From Oscillospiraceae bacterium (GTDB taxonomy: Bacteria; Bacillota; Clostridia; Oscillospirales; WRJC01): 41,534 nt of DNA. A model generated the notes under the pieces. The model made no database searches. It saw only the letters and a program-made list of their open reading frames with translations, and was not told the DNA's origin. Of the stretch, positions 14,892 through 22,616 are shown one piece after another (within the stretch, counting starts at the first letter, position 1; the number at the start of each line of letters is the position of its first letter). The translations under genes were made by a program, and so were the position numbers. The DNA lies in NCBI GenBank assembly GCA_009780985.1, contig WQYZ01000015.1:1-41534 (forward strand), read 5' to 3'.

Positions 14892-16823
14892 TTATTTTTC
14901 ATATTTCATAATATCCTCGACATTTGCATTGTTTATATACGGGAATTTTATATAAAATTTAGTTTTTGCCGCCTGTTCAGCTATAATCAGCTTATTCAGG
15001 TAATTATCTCCCGCTGATATGTCAACTGAGATAAGATTTATCTTCTGCCGTTTGAGTAAATCAATCATATTTTTTAAGCTCTCGTTCGGCATGTTAGTTA
15101 TGTCTGATATATCTGTATTTTTTTCGCACAGATAATATCCCTGATTCATCAAATCAGCTCTGTAAGACTTTATAATTTCAGCAGAATTATTATCGTTATC
15201 GCCGAACATACAGAATCTTGTTTTTTGTTTTACGGCAGAATAAATCAGACTGTTTGCCGATTCAAGCTCAGTAATTAAATCGTCAGCAGTAAAATTCATT
15301 TTGCCGCTTTCGAACTTTATGCCTATGTCATTCCCGGAAGCAATTATTTTCCGCAGAATATCGGGATTTTCTATGATTTCGCTGCCGCTCATAAAAAACA
15401 GGGCGCGTATACCGTTTTTTTGCAGGTTATTCAAAACTGCGTCGATTCGTTCTGCTTTATTTAATGAGCCGATACTTTCACTTTCAACTGTGGGTTCAGA
15501 AACCGTTTCGCTTATTTCGCCTGTGATATTTGTTTGAGTCGTTTGGACTATATATTTTGCGATGAGCATATCGAAACTCTTTTCCGCCGACAGTTCGCTT
15601 ATTCTCCCCGCATGATACTGACTGTTATATTGCCAGTTTAATCCGAGGCTGGACGCGGTAAGCTGCGCGGGAATATAAACCGTGCTATGCAGATTATATA
15701 CTTTGCATGTTGCAGCGCCGTCTTGTATATTGGTAGCCAAGTTATCCGATACGCTGAAAGATATATAATCTTTTCCGCTTCCGCTATCTCCTACATATTG
15801 AATAACAAAATTATTAGTATAATCGTCCTGCGACTGCGTTATTATATAATTTATACAGTTACGGGTGAATATATCAATCGGAATATACGCAATCCCGTCT
15901 ATTATCTCTAACGGATATACATTGTTAAGCTGAAACGCTGTGTCGTTGCAAAACAGCGACGGCATATCAGACGAGGTAGTTGCGTTTTTGTCCGGAATTT
16001 CAGCATTATCGGTAGTTTCAGAAGCAGAAGTATCGGAAACACCGTCGTATATCATAATATAGTTTTCTATCTCCCGCGTATTTTCGGGAGTGGTTGTCTG
16101 CGTAGGGAGTTCCGTAGTTGTTTCGGAAGTTACAGAAACTGCGGACGGCGCGGTGGTGATATTACTATTTGGTCTTGTTGTTTTCGGAGGGACAGTCTGT
16201 TTGACCGTCGTCGTCGGGGCGGTCGTTACAGGGGCGGCTGTAGTCGTCGCCGGAAGCGGAAGCGTCGTCTGGACTATATATCTTGAAATAAGCTGCTCGA
16301 AACTCTTTTCCGCCGACGATTCTTTTATTCTGCCTGTACGGTATTGACCGTTATATTCCCAGATTAATCCGAGACTGTCTGCCGTAAGTTGTGCGGGAAT
16401 ATACATTGTCCCGTGTATTTTGTATACTACGCATATTATGGTGCCGTCCTGTAAGTTTTCTGCTTGGCTGTCCTTGGCAACGAAAGATATAAAATTCTTT
16501 CCTCTTCCGTTCTCTCCCACATACTGGAAAGAAAATATATTGGTATACTTATCCTGCGATTGCGTTATTATATAATTTATGCAGGAGCGGGTGAATATTT
16601 CAATCGGGATATATGCAATTCCGTCTCTGAATTCCAACGGATATACGCTGTCAAGCTGAAACGCGCTGTCGTTGCAAAAAATCGACGGCACGCCCGACGA
16701 AATATTCGACAACGTCGAAATCGACGGCGCCGCCGCCGTTGTTATCGCCTTCATCATCAGCACAAACAAGATCGCAAGCATAATCACTGTTACTGCAAAT
16801 TTTAATTTTTTTTCTTTATACAT
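14892..16823 (-). CDS. Secreted or membrane-anchored protein with two stalk domains and a degenerate polysaccharide-deacetylase domain
   Basis: A 643-residue protein. One N-terminal hydrophobic helix (about 8-31) serves as signal or anchor. Two similar ~145-residue copper-amine-oxidase-N-like 'stalk' domains follow (about 46-190 and 288-432). They share stretches such as FTR-CINYIITQSQD and PAQLTA-SLGL and are joined by a Thr/Pro-rich linker. The C-terminal ~185 residues resemble the NodB fold (IRALFFMSGSEIIENPDILR, ASGNDIGIKF), but the motif I Asp-Asp and the His-x3-His zinc site are missing. It is therefore probably a non-catalytic, wall-binding protein. It precedes the WalRK-like pair and may share a transcript with it. 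The C-terminal assignment is by pattern only. Confidence 0.7.
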   Translation of the reverse strand: MYKEKKLKFAVTVIMLAILFVLMMKAITTAAAPSISTLSNISSGVPSIFCNDSAFQLDSVYPLEFRDGIAYIPIEIFTRSCINYIITQSQDKYTNIFSFQYVGENGRGKNFISFVAKDSQAENLQDGTIICVVYKIHGTMYIPAQLTADSLGLIWEYNGQYRTGRIKESSAEKSFEQLISRYIVQTTLPLPATTTAAPVTTAPTTTVKQTVPPKTTRPNSNITTAPSAVSVTSETTTELPTQTTTPENTREIENYIMIYDGVSDTSASETTDNAEIPDKNATTSSDMPSLFCNDTAFQLNNVYPLEIIDGIAYIPIDIFTRNCINYIITQSQDDYTNNFVIQYVGDSGSGKDYISFSVSDNLATNIQDGAATCKVYNLHSTVYIPAQLTASSLGLNWQYNSQYHAGRISELSAEKSFDMLIAKYIVQTTQTNITGEISETVSEPTVESESIGSLNKAERIDAVLNNLQKNGIRALFFMSGSEIIENPDILRKIIASGNDIGIKFESGKMNFTADDLITELESANSLIYSAVKQKTRFCMFGDNDNNSAEIIKSYRADLMNQGYYLCEKNTDISDITNMPNESLKNMIDLLKRQKINLISVDISAGDNYLNKLIIAEQAAKTKFYIKFPYINNANVEDIMKYEK

Positions 16824-16859
16824 ATATAAAAACCTGAAATATTATGTTTTAATTTTACC

Positions 16860-16886
16860 GTAGGGGCGCGCATTGCGCGCCCCTAC
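16860..16886. repeat. Perfect inverted repeat GTAGGGGCG-type (27 bp)
   Basis: GTAGGGGCGCGCA and its exact complement flank one central base. The repeat begins one base inside the stop codon of the DUF3810 gene. Its outer 9 bases, GTAGGGGCG, are identical to the ends of the 97-bp element at 30797-30893, so it is probably a minimal copy of the same interspersed repeat family. It could act as a transcription terminator for the minus-strand genes, but no T-run follows. Confidence 0.7.
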
Positions 16887-18067
16887 TATTTCCCGTATAC
16901 GTCAAGCAGATATGCGACTGCCAAATCAACGACAAGCCCATAGCTTTTTTCGCCCTGCTCCTGCCCCTGCGCTTTCAGATACGTATCGTTTACGGCGGAG
17001 GCGACTTTTGAAATTTTTGTGTTCCTGTATTTGTCAAAAAATATCGAGTACGCAGTCATTTCGTTTTTTATAACGTACGATAAACCGCCCATAAGCTGGT
17101 TATATTTGTCTTTGTCTGCGCTATACAGCGCATTTCCCACATATTCTATCATATTTACAAGCCCGCTGTATCTTATATAATTATCATCGCTGTAAAGGCA
17201 TACGAGAAAAGCCGTGAAATTTGCCTCGTCTTCCCGCGCAATACCCATCAGGTGCGACATTTCGTGCGCAGCGGTGAAAGGCAGGTTATAATCAGGGAAA
17301 TCAATGTTTACGTTGGCTTCCCCTGTGAAAAACGCGTACACGCCGGTTATATGCATTTGCGACATCTCAATAGACGCTACAACCGGTTTTACTTTTGCCT
17401 GTATTCTTTTTAAAAAGTTATTCTTTTCCAAAAGATTTTTATACGATTCGTTGAGTTTTTTATTCAGTTCGCTTAGATTATACGGCATCTGCGTACTTCC
17501 GGTATCCGCGTATATATATTTTATATTATCCGCGGTTTTGTTTGCCTCTCCGATAAGAATTTCCAAAGAGTCCGCCAAGTCGTCCGTGCTTAGAAGACGC
17601 CGCTCAAACTTTATATTTTGATTGGCTAAAGTTTTTTCCATAATTTTATCTATCGAAGTCCTCCCGTAACAAACTCCTAAAGTAAAAGTAAATATAAACA
17701 AAAACCCGCCAAGAAAAGCGATAAATCTGAAAATACCTTTAAAAAATACCGCTGCTCTGCTTTTGTGCCTGACGTAAATAATTTTAAAAATAAAATTTAC
17801 AGCCAGATATAATACCAACGGAACAGACGCATAAAGCATAAACTCCGCAAGCGAAAACGGTAGATAATAAGTCAGATGCGTAAGAACAAATCTTATGCCA
17901 AAAGAGACGGTATTTACGAAAAAGTCTGCGACAGTCTGCGAGGCTATGCTCAGTCTCCACACAACTGCGGAAACTATCCCTATAACAACCAAAACTATAA
18001 CAGGGACAGTGAGTATTTTATTGTCGAAAATATATTTTATAAATTTTTTAATACGGGTCAAAATCAA
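16886..18067 (-). CDS. DUF3810-family membrane protein with zinc-peptidase motif
   Basis: A 393-residue protein with three hydrophobic segments in the first ~140 residues, then a soluble domain. It carries AAHEMSHLMGIAREDEANF, an HExxH zinc-peptidase motif followed by a downstream acidic residue, the hallmark of the DUF3810 family. The catalytic domain would lie outside the membrane or in the wall zone. The start is uncertain: the track uses TTG at 18067, 9 bases after the RluA-family stop, and a second in-frame TTG at 18061 has better spacing from AAAGG. It is probably co-transcribed with the pseudouridine synthase. The substrate is unknown. Confidence 0.8.
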   Translation of the reverse strand: MILTRIKKFIKYIFDNKILTVPVIVLVVIGIVSAVVWRLSIASQTVADFFVNTVSFGIRFVLTHLTYYLPFSLAEFMLYASVPLVLYLAVNFIFKIIYVRHKSRAAVFFKGIFRFIAFLGGFLFIFTFTLGVCYGRTSIDKIMEKTLANQNIKFERRLLSTDDLADSLEILIGEANKTADNIKYIYADTGSTQMPYNLSELNKKLNESYKNLLEKNNFLKRIQAKVKPVVASIEMSQMHITGVYAFFTGEANVNIDFPDYNLPFTAAHEMSHLMGIAREDEANFTAFLVCLYSDDNYIRYSGLVNMIEYVGNALYSADKDKYNQLMGGLSYVIKNEMTAYSIFFDKYRNTKISKVASAVNDTYLKAQGQEQGEKSYGLVVDLAVAYLLDVYGK

Positions 18068-18076
18068 TCGCCTTTC

Positions 18077-19084
18077 CTATGCCATATCTATTATATTTTT
18101 TATATCCCCGCAGACTTCGCAGAATATATTGACGCGTTCGCGGAGTATCGGGTGGTCAAATTCAAGAGACGCCGCATGTAACGCGTGACGGGTTATGCCG
18201 TATTTTGGATTTATATTATAGTTATCGCCGCAAAAATATAAATCGTCGCCGACTATCGGAAATCCTATTGTTGAAAAATGCACTCTTATCTGGTGCGTTC
18301 TACCGGTTTTGGGATATATTTCCAAAACGCTTATATCCCCGTTCGATTTCAGAGCTTTAAAATCAGTCTCGGAATAATCGCCGTCAGACGCGCATACGCG
18401 TTTTATTATGCTGTCCTGTCCGCGTTTTATCGGCGCGGTTATTTTCCCAGTTTTGTCTGCAAAATCATATTCAAAAGTCCCGTTTATTTCTGACAATCTA
18501 CTGTTTATATTGCGCAAACCCGTATCTGTCAATTTATTCAAATCGCCTAAAACGACGGCGATATAAGTTTTTTTTATTTCTCCGTGTTTTATCATGCCGT
18601 TTAAACGCGCGGAAGTCATTTTGTCTTTTGCAATCAAGACTATTCCCGAAGTGTTTTTGTCAAGACGGTTGACTGCGCGGAAAAAAGATTTTACGCCCCT
18701 TTGGCTGAAATAAGCCATGACGGCGTTTGCCAAAGTGTCTCCGTGATGATTTATCGACGGGTGCGACGGCATATTATACGGCTTGTTTACGGCAAGAATA
18801 TACTCGTCCTCATACAGTATGTCAACCGACTTTAACAAATCGGGATTTCCTGCGATATGTTCCTGCGAATCACAATCGTCGGTTTCGTTATAATCTTCAT
18901 AGTTAAAACTCAGAATATCGCCGCATGACATCATATATCTGACTGTAACTCTTTTACCGTTTACGGTTATTCCATTTTCCCTGTTTTTTGCGAGAATCAA
19001 CAATTTCCTTGACGGGTTAATCTCGCGCCGTAAGAATTCTTTCACCGTTTTTTTGTTATATTCGGGCTGTATTATAAAATCCAC
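18077..19084 (-). CDS. RluA-family pseudouridine synthase
   Basis: A 335-residue RluA/RluD-like enzyme. An N-terminal S4-like RNA-binding region (about 15-75, VKEFLRREINPSRK and ITVNGKRVTVRYMMSCGD) precedes the catalytic domain. That domain has the signature VNRLDKNTSGIVLIAKD, whose Asp is the catalytic nucleophile, and the closing motif GRTHQIRVHFSTIGFPIVGDDLY. It isomerises uridines in rRNA or tRNA; the exact site cannot be told. The start codon is GTG with a weak ribosome site. A TTGCAA-17-TATAAT promoter lies just upstream. Confidence 0.92.
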   Translation of the reverse strand: MDFIIQPEYNKKTVKEFLRREINPSRKLLILAKNRENGITVNGKRVTVRYMMSCGDILSFNYEDYNETDDCDSQEHIAGNPDLLKSVDILYEDEYILAVNKPYNMPSHPSINHHGDTLANAVMAYFSQRGVKSFFRAVNRLDKNTSGIVLIAKDKMTSARLNGMIKHGEIKKTYIAVVLGDLNKLTDTGLRNINSRLSEINGTFEYDFADKTGKITAPIKRGQDSIIKRVCASDGDYSETDFKALKSNGDISVLEIYPKTGRTHQIRVHFSTIGFPIVGDDLYFCGDNYNINPKYGITRHALHAASLEFDHPILRERVNIFCEVCGDIKNIIDMA

Positions 19085-19103
19085 GTTATTTTAACTCGCT
19101 TTA

Positions 19104-19132
19104 ATTATATCATAAATTATTATTTATTGCAA
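19104..19132 (-). promoter_or_regulatory. Likely promoter of the pseudouridine synthase-DUF3810 pair
   Basis: On the minus strand, TTGCAA is separated by 17 bases from a perfect TATAAT. The -10 box ends about 20 bases upstream of the GTG start of the pseudouridine synthase gene. The -35 box matches the consensus at four of six positions. Confidence 0.55.
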
Positions 19133-19146
19133 TACCAGCGCATAAA

Positions 19147-19950
19147 CTAAAACCTGACAGATATATACGGGTAGGTTATATTTGAAGGCAGCCGGTTCAC
19201 ATCTTTCAATAGTATCCTGAGCTTCCTGAGTTTTAGTGATTTACTATAATTTTCAGGGTCTGCAACACGACATTTATCGCCTATTATATCATATAACAAT
19301 ATAAAATGATTTTCAGCATATCCGAGCAATTTGTTGATTTTTGCCAGTTTATTTCTTACCAAAACGCACATTACAGCATTATTTTTCAATTCCGCTAATA
19401 AATTGATATTTCTCGGCAGATATGTATTTTCCAATCCGATGTTGTTTAAATATGAAATCATAACATCTGTATTAGTGCCTATATTTATTTGAAAATTTTC
19501 GCAAATCCATACAGCGGACTGTCCGGGAGTTATATTCTGGTCTGGAACGGAATGTATCATAGATAATACCGCAACTCCGCAGCCTGCATTGCCGATAGTC
19601 GAATTGCCGTATTTAATTCTTTTCCACCGCTTGTCTTTCTGGTGAAAATAGCGGAAAGTGTTATCACCTTTTATGAAAGCGGCGTTTATTTCAACATTTA
19701 AATTTATTGACCTGTATAACAGAATCAATAAAATAATTACGTTTATAGATATTAAATAGTACAGGTTTTTATTATAAATCAAATAAGCAAAAATATATAA
19801 TACATAGATGACAATATAGACGAACAATACCGATAAGTTTAAAATCCCTATTTTCCATATTTCTTTTAAATTGACATAAAATCTAATAATATATAGAATA
19901 ATACATATTTCTATAATAAGAACAATAATGTTAATTAAAATAATCAGCAT
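19147..19950 (-). CDS. Membrane-anchored C39-like cysteine peptidase
   Basis: A 267-residue protein. The first ~90 residues form three hydrophobic helices. The rest matches the peptidase C39-like fold: the oxyanion Gln in YFHQKDKRWKRIKYG, the nucleophile in GNAGCGVAVLSMI, the catalytic His in ENHFILLYDI, and an Asp in RVADPENY. All four expected catalytic residues are present, so activity is plausible. There is no ABC transporter part as in bacteriocin-processing exporters, and no bacteriocin precursor is visible nearby. The gene is A+T rich compared with its neighbours and has a TAGGAG ribosome site. The substrate is unknown. Confidence 0.75.
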   Translation of the reverse strand: MLIILINIIVLIIEICIILYIIRFYVNLKEIWKIGILNLSVLFVYIVIYVLYIFAYLIYNKNLYYLISINVIILLILLYRSINLNVEINAAFIKGDNTFRYFHQKDKRWKRIKYGNSTIGNAGCGVAVLSMIHSVPDQNITPGQSAVWICENFQINIGTNTDVMISYLNNIGLENTYLPRNINLLAELKNNAVMCVLVRNKLAKINKLLGYAENHFILLYDIIGDKCRVADPENYSKSLKLRKLRILLKDVNRLPSNITYPYISVRF

Positions 19951-19995
19951 AATAAACTCCTACTATCTAAACTTCACTTTCAGCTTAACATTTTT

Positions 19996-20065
19996 TTGAC
20001 AAAAAATCAAGTTAAATTTATTAAAATTTATTATTATTGACTTGATATGCTAAAAAATATATAAT
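19996..20065 (+). promoter_or_regulatory. Tandem promoters ahead of the DUF3006 gene
   Basis: Two sigma-A-type promoters can be read on the + strand: TTGACA-17-TATTAA (19996-20024) and TTGACT-17-TATAAT (20037-20065). The second is the closer match. Both would drive the DUF3006 gene and the reductase after it. The region is the 154-base divergent gap where gene direction flips for the whole window. It is very A+T rich. Confidence 0.65.
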
Positions 20066-20104
20066 ATAATTATAATATAAAAATTAAAAAAGAGGTAAAA
20101 TCAT

Positions 20105-20347
20105 ATGTCTTATAAAATTTATACGGTTGACAGAATAGAAGAAAATATTGCCGTATTGACAAGGTATGACGACGACAGCGACGAGCATGAGTATAATATC
20201 CCTGTCTGCGACCTGCCCGAGAATGTAAAGGAAAGCGATATGCTCCGTTTTGACACCGAAACAAACACATACGCTATAGATAAAGAAAAAACCTCGCAGA
20301 CTAAGGCTGACTTGGAAGAACGTTTCAGAAAACTTTTTAAAAAATAA
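20105..20347 (+). CDS. DUF3006-family small protein
   Basis: An 80-residue acidic protein beginning MSYKIYTVDRIEENIAVL, the characteristic opening of the DUF3006 family. These are small beta-rich proteins of unknown role, often encoded beside other small or metabolic genes in Clostridia. It has no signal or membrane segment, so it is cytoplasmic. An AGAGG ribosome site lies 9 bases before the ATG, and the gene has its own promoter. The next gene begins 45 bases downstream. Confidence 0.75.
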   Translation: MSYKIYTVDRIEENIAVLTRYDDDSDEHEYNIPVCDLPENVKESDMLRFDTETNTYAIDKEKTSQTKADLEERFRKLFKK

Positions 20348-20392
20348 ATTTAAATTTAATTATAAAAATTATAAATGAGGAGAAATATAATT

Positions 20393-21655
20393 ATGAAAAC
20401 AAAAGCTGTAAGATTATACGGCGAAAATGATTTGAGACTCGAAGAGTTCGAGCTTCCAGAAATAAAAGACGACGAGATTCTCGCGCATATTATATCGGAC
20501 ACAGTCTGTATGTCATCGCACAAAGCGGCGATTCAGGGCGCAAAACATAAGAGAGTGCCCGATAATGTCGCGGAAAATCCTGTGATTATCGGTCACGAGT
20601 TCTGCGGCGAAATAGTCAAGGTCGGTAAAAAGTGGGAAAATAAATACAAAGCCGGGGCAAAATTTGCTATTCAGCCTAACCTAAATTATAAAGGTTCGCT
20701 TGCCGCTCCGGGGTATTCTTACAATTATATTGGCGGCGACGCGACGTATATTATAATTCCCCACGAAGTCATGGAGTTGGACTGCCTGCTTGATTATAAC
20801 GGCGACGCATTTTATTTCGGCTCGCTTGCAGAGCCTATGTCTTGTATAGTCGGCGCATATCATGCGGCTTATCACACCACGCCGGGAGTTTATATTCACA
20901 AAATGGGAACAGTCGAGGGCGGAAACTGCGCGTATCTCGGAGCGGCGGGTCCTATGGGTCTCGGAGCCATTGACTATACAATACACTGCGACAGGAAACC
21001 GAAGAAAGTCGTCGTTGTGGATATCGACCAGTCGCGTCTTGACAGAGCCGCGTCTATCCTGACAGTCGAGGAAGCGAAAAATAACGGCGTTGAATTAATA
21101 TATTTAAACACGTCAGGTTATGAAAAACCGGAAGAACCTATATTAGCCCTCACTGATAATAAAGGCTACGACGATGTATTCGTATACGCTTTCGTAAGAG
21201 CGTTAGTCGAAACGGGAGATAAGATACTCGGCAGAGACGGCTGTCTGAATTTCTTTGCCGGACCTGTTGACCCTAAATTCTCCGCTGAAATTAATTTTTA
21301 CAACGTGCATTATTCGTCAACTCACATAGTCGGAACAAGCGGCGGAAACACTGCGGATATGATTGAATCTCTTGAAATGATGAGTTCAGGCAGAATAAAT
21401 CCGTCAACGATGATAACCCACGTCGGCGGACTTGACGCCGCGGCTGATACCACGATAAATTTGGATAAAATACCGGGAGGTAAAAAGCTGATTTACACAA
21501 ATACAAAAATGTCTTTGACTGCTATCGACAGTTTTGGCGAACTCGGAAAAACTGATCCCGTATTTGCGGAGCTTGACAAAATCGTTAAGTCAAACAACGG
21601 TTTATGGTGTTATGAAGCGGAAAAGTATCTGCTCGCAAATGCCGAGAGTATATAG
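20393..21655 (+). CDS. Zinc-type medium-chain dehydrogenase, SorE-like (L-sorbose-1-phosphate reductase family)
   Basis: The ATG at 20393 is chosen over the track start (20375) because GAGGAG lies just ahead of it. The 420-residue protein shows the MDR pattern: an N-terminal catalytic part with VIIGHEFCGEIVKVG, then a Rossmann domain with GAAGPMGLGAIDY and VVVVDIDQSRLDRA. The usual four-cysteine structural zinc loop is missing. Length and sequence flow resemble SorE, which reduces L-sorbose-1-phosphate to glucitol-6-phosphate. With the mannitol-1-phosphate dehydrogenase-like gene two genes on, a polyol phosphate pathway is plausible. The exact substrate is uncertain. Confidence 0.75.
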   Translation: MKTKAVRLYGENDLRLEEFELPEIKDDEILAHIISDTVCMSSHKAAIQGAKHKRVPDNVAENPVIIGHEFCGEIVKVGKKWENKYKAGAKFAIQPNLNYKGSLAAPGYSYNYIGGDATYIIIPHEVMELDCLLDYNGDAFYFGSLAEPMSCIVGAYHAAYHTTPGVYIHKMGTVEGGNCAYLGAAGPMGLGAIDYTIHCDRKPKKVVVVDIDQSRLDRAASILTVEEAKNNGVELIYLNTSGYEKPEEPILALTDNKGYDDVFVYAFVRALVETGDKILGRDGCLNFFAGPVDPKFSAEINFYNVHYSSTHIVGTSGGNTADMIESLEMMSSGRINPSTMITHVGGLDAAADTTINLDKIPGGKKLIYTNTKMSLTAIDSFGELGKTDPVFAELDKIVKSNNGLWCYEAEKYLLANAESI

Positions 21656-21722
21656 AACAGTAGGCGATTATAAATAACTTATTAAATTTTGAAAATTAAA
21701 AATAATTAAAGAGAGGTATCAT

Positions 21723-22610
21723 ATGCAAAATAGTTATGTAAACAAAGAAAATAAAAGTGGCAAATTCAAATCAACCGGAATAATAATAATCATTGTTCTA
21801 TTGCTCATACTATTAATAGTAGCAGCACTGAATTCATATACTATTGTGCCGTCAGGACATACCGGCGTAATTACTAAATTCGGAAAAGTGGATACGGTTG
21901 TTCTGGACGCAGGATTTCATCTTAAAAATCCTATTACAACAAAAGTCATTATGATAGATAACAGAGTATTAAAATCTCAATCCGAATCAGACAGCGTATC
22001 TAAGGATTTACAAAGAATTATCAGCACTATTGCTATTAATTACAGGGTCGATAAAAATCAATCTGCAAACTTGTACCAAAACGTTGGCACAGACGCCGAA
22101 ACTGTTATAATAAATCCTTCTGTTCAGGAGTGCGTAAAGTCTGTGACGGCAAAATTTACGGCAGAAGAACTAATCACTAACAGGCAATCCGTAAGTGATC
22201 AGATGAAAGAAAGCCTTGACGCTAAATTAGCATCTTACGGAATAGTAGTTGAAATGGTAAATATAGTCAATTTCGGGTTCAGCGACGAATTCAATCAGGC
22301 AATAGAAGCAAAACAAGTCGCTCAACAGCAGGCATTAAAAGCCGAACAGGATTTAGAGAGAATAAAAGTTGAAGCACAGCAGAAAGTTGCGGAAGCCCAA
22401 GGCGAAGCCGACGCTACGGAAACAAAAGCAGACGCAGAAGCGTATGCAATCAGAGTAGTTCAGGAACAGTTAAACCAAAATCCTAATTACATAGAGTACA
22501 AGAAAATTGATAAATGGGACGGCAAATTGCCGCAAGTAAGCGGCGCTAACAGTAGCCCGATTATAGATTTTCGGACTACAGAAAGTACAACAAACAATAC
22601 AGGAGGATAA
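21723..22610 (+). CDS. SPFH/prohibitin-family membrane protein
   Basis: A 295-residue protein with one N-terminal membrane helix (about 18-40). An SPFH/Band 7 domain follows (VPSGHTGVITKFGKVDTVVLDAGFHLKNP, about 45-210), then a charged Ala/Glu-rich coiled coil (about 200-255, KAEQDLERIKVEAQQKVAEA). Such proteins build large oligomers on the membrane and are linked to lipid microdomains and quality control. A strong AGAGAGG ribosome site precedes the ATG. It lies between two polyol-phosphate dehydrogenase-like genes, with only 6 bases to the next ATG, so it is co-transcribed with the second; why is unclear. Confidence 0.88.
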   Translation: MQNSYVNKENKSGKFKSTGIIIIIVLLLILLIVAALNSYTIVPSGHTGVITKFGKVDTVVLDAGFHLKNPITTKVIMIDNRVLKSQSESDSVSKDLQRIISTIAINYRVDKNQSANLYQNVGTDAETVIINPSVQECVKSVTAKFTAEELITNRQSVSDQMKESLDAKLASYGIVVEMVNIVNFGFSDEFNQAIEAKQVAQQQALKAEQDLERIKVEAQQKVAEAQGEADATETKADAEAYAIRVVQEQLNQNPNYIEYKKIDKWDGKLPQVSGANSSPIIDFRTTESTTNNTGG

Positions 22611-22616
22611 AATTAA

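Noticed and set aside
14892-15500. Active polysaccharide deacetylase
   Set aside because: The region lacks the TFDDG motif and the H-x3-H zinc site, so catalysis by the usual mechanism is unlikely.
16090-16347. Valine-rich + strand ORF (MVVCVGSSVVV...)
   Set aside because: It is the antisense of the Thr/Pro-rich linker of the stalk protein; ACN/CCN codons read backwards give Val/Gly. No ribosome site.
17999-18013. GGGACAGTGAG string similar to the stem of the terminator at 23860
   Set aside because: It lies in the DUF3810 coding region and has no complementary arm; chance similarity.
19951-20104. Possible origin of replication at the divergent A+T rich gap
   Set aside because: No cluster of DnaA boxes (TTATCCACA-like) is visible and none of dnaA, dnaN, recF or gyrB is nearby. 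Two ordinary promoters explain the region.
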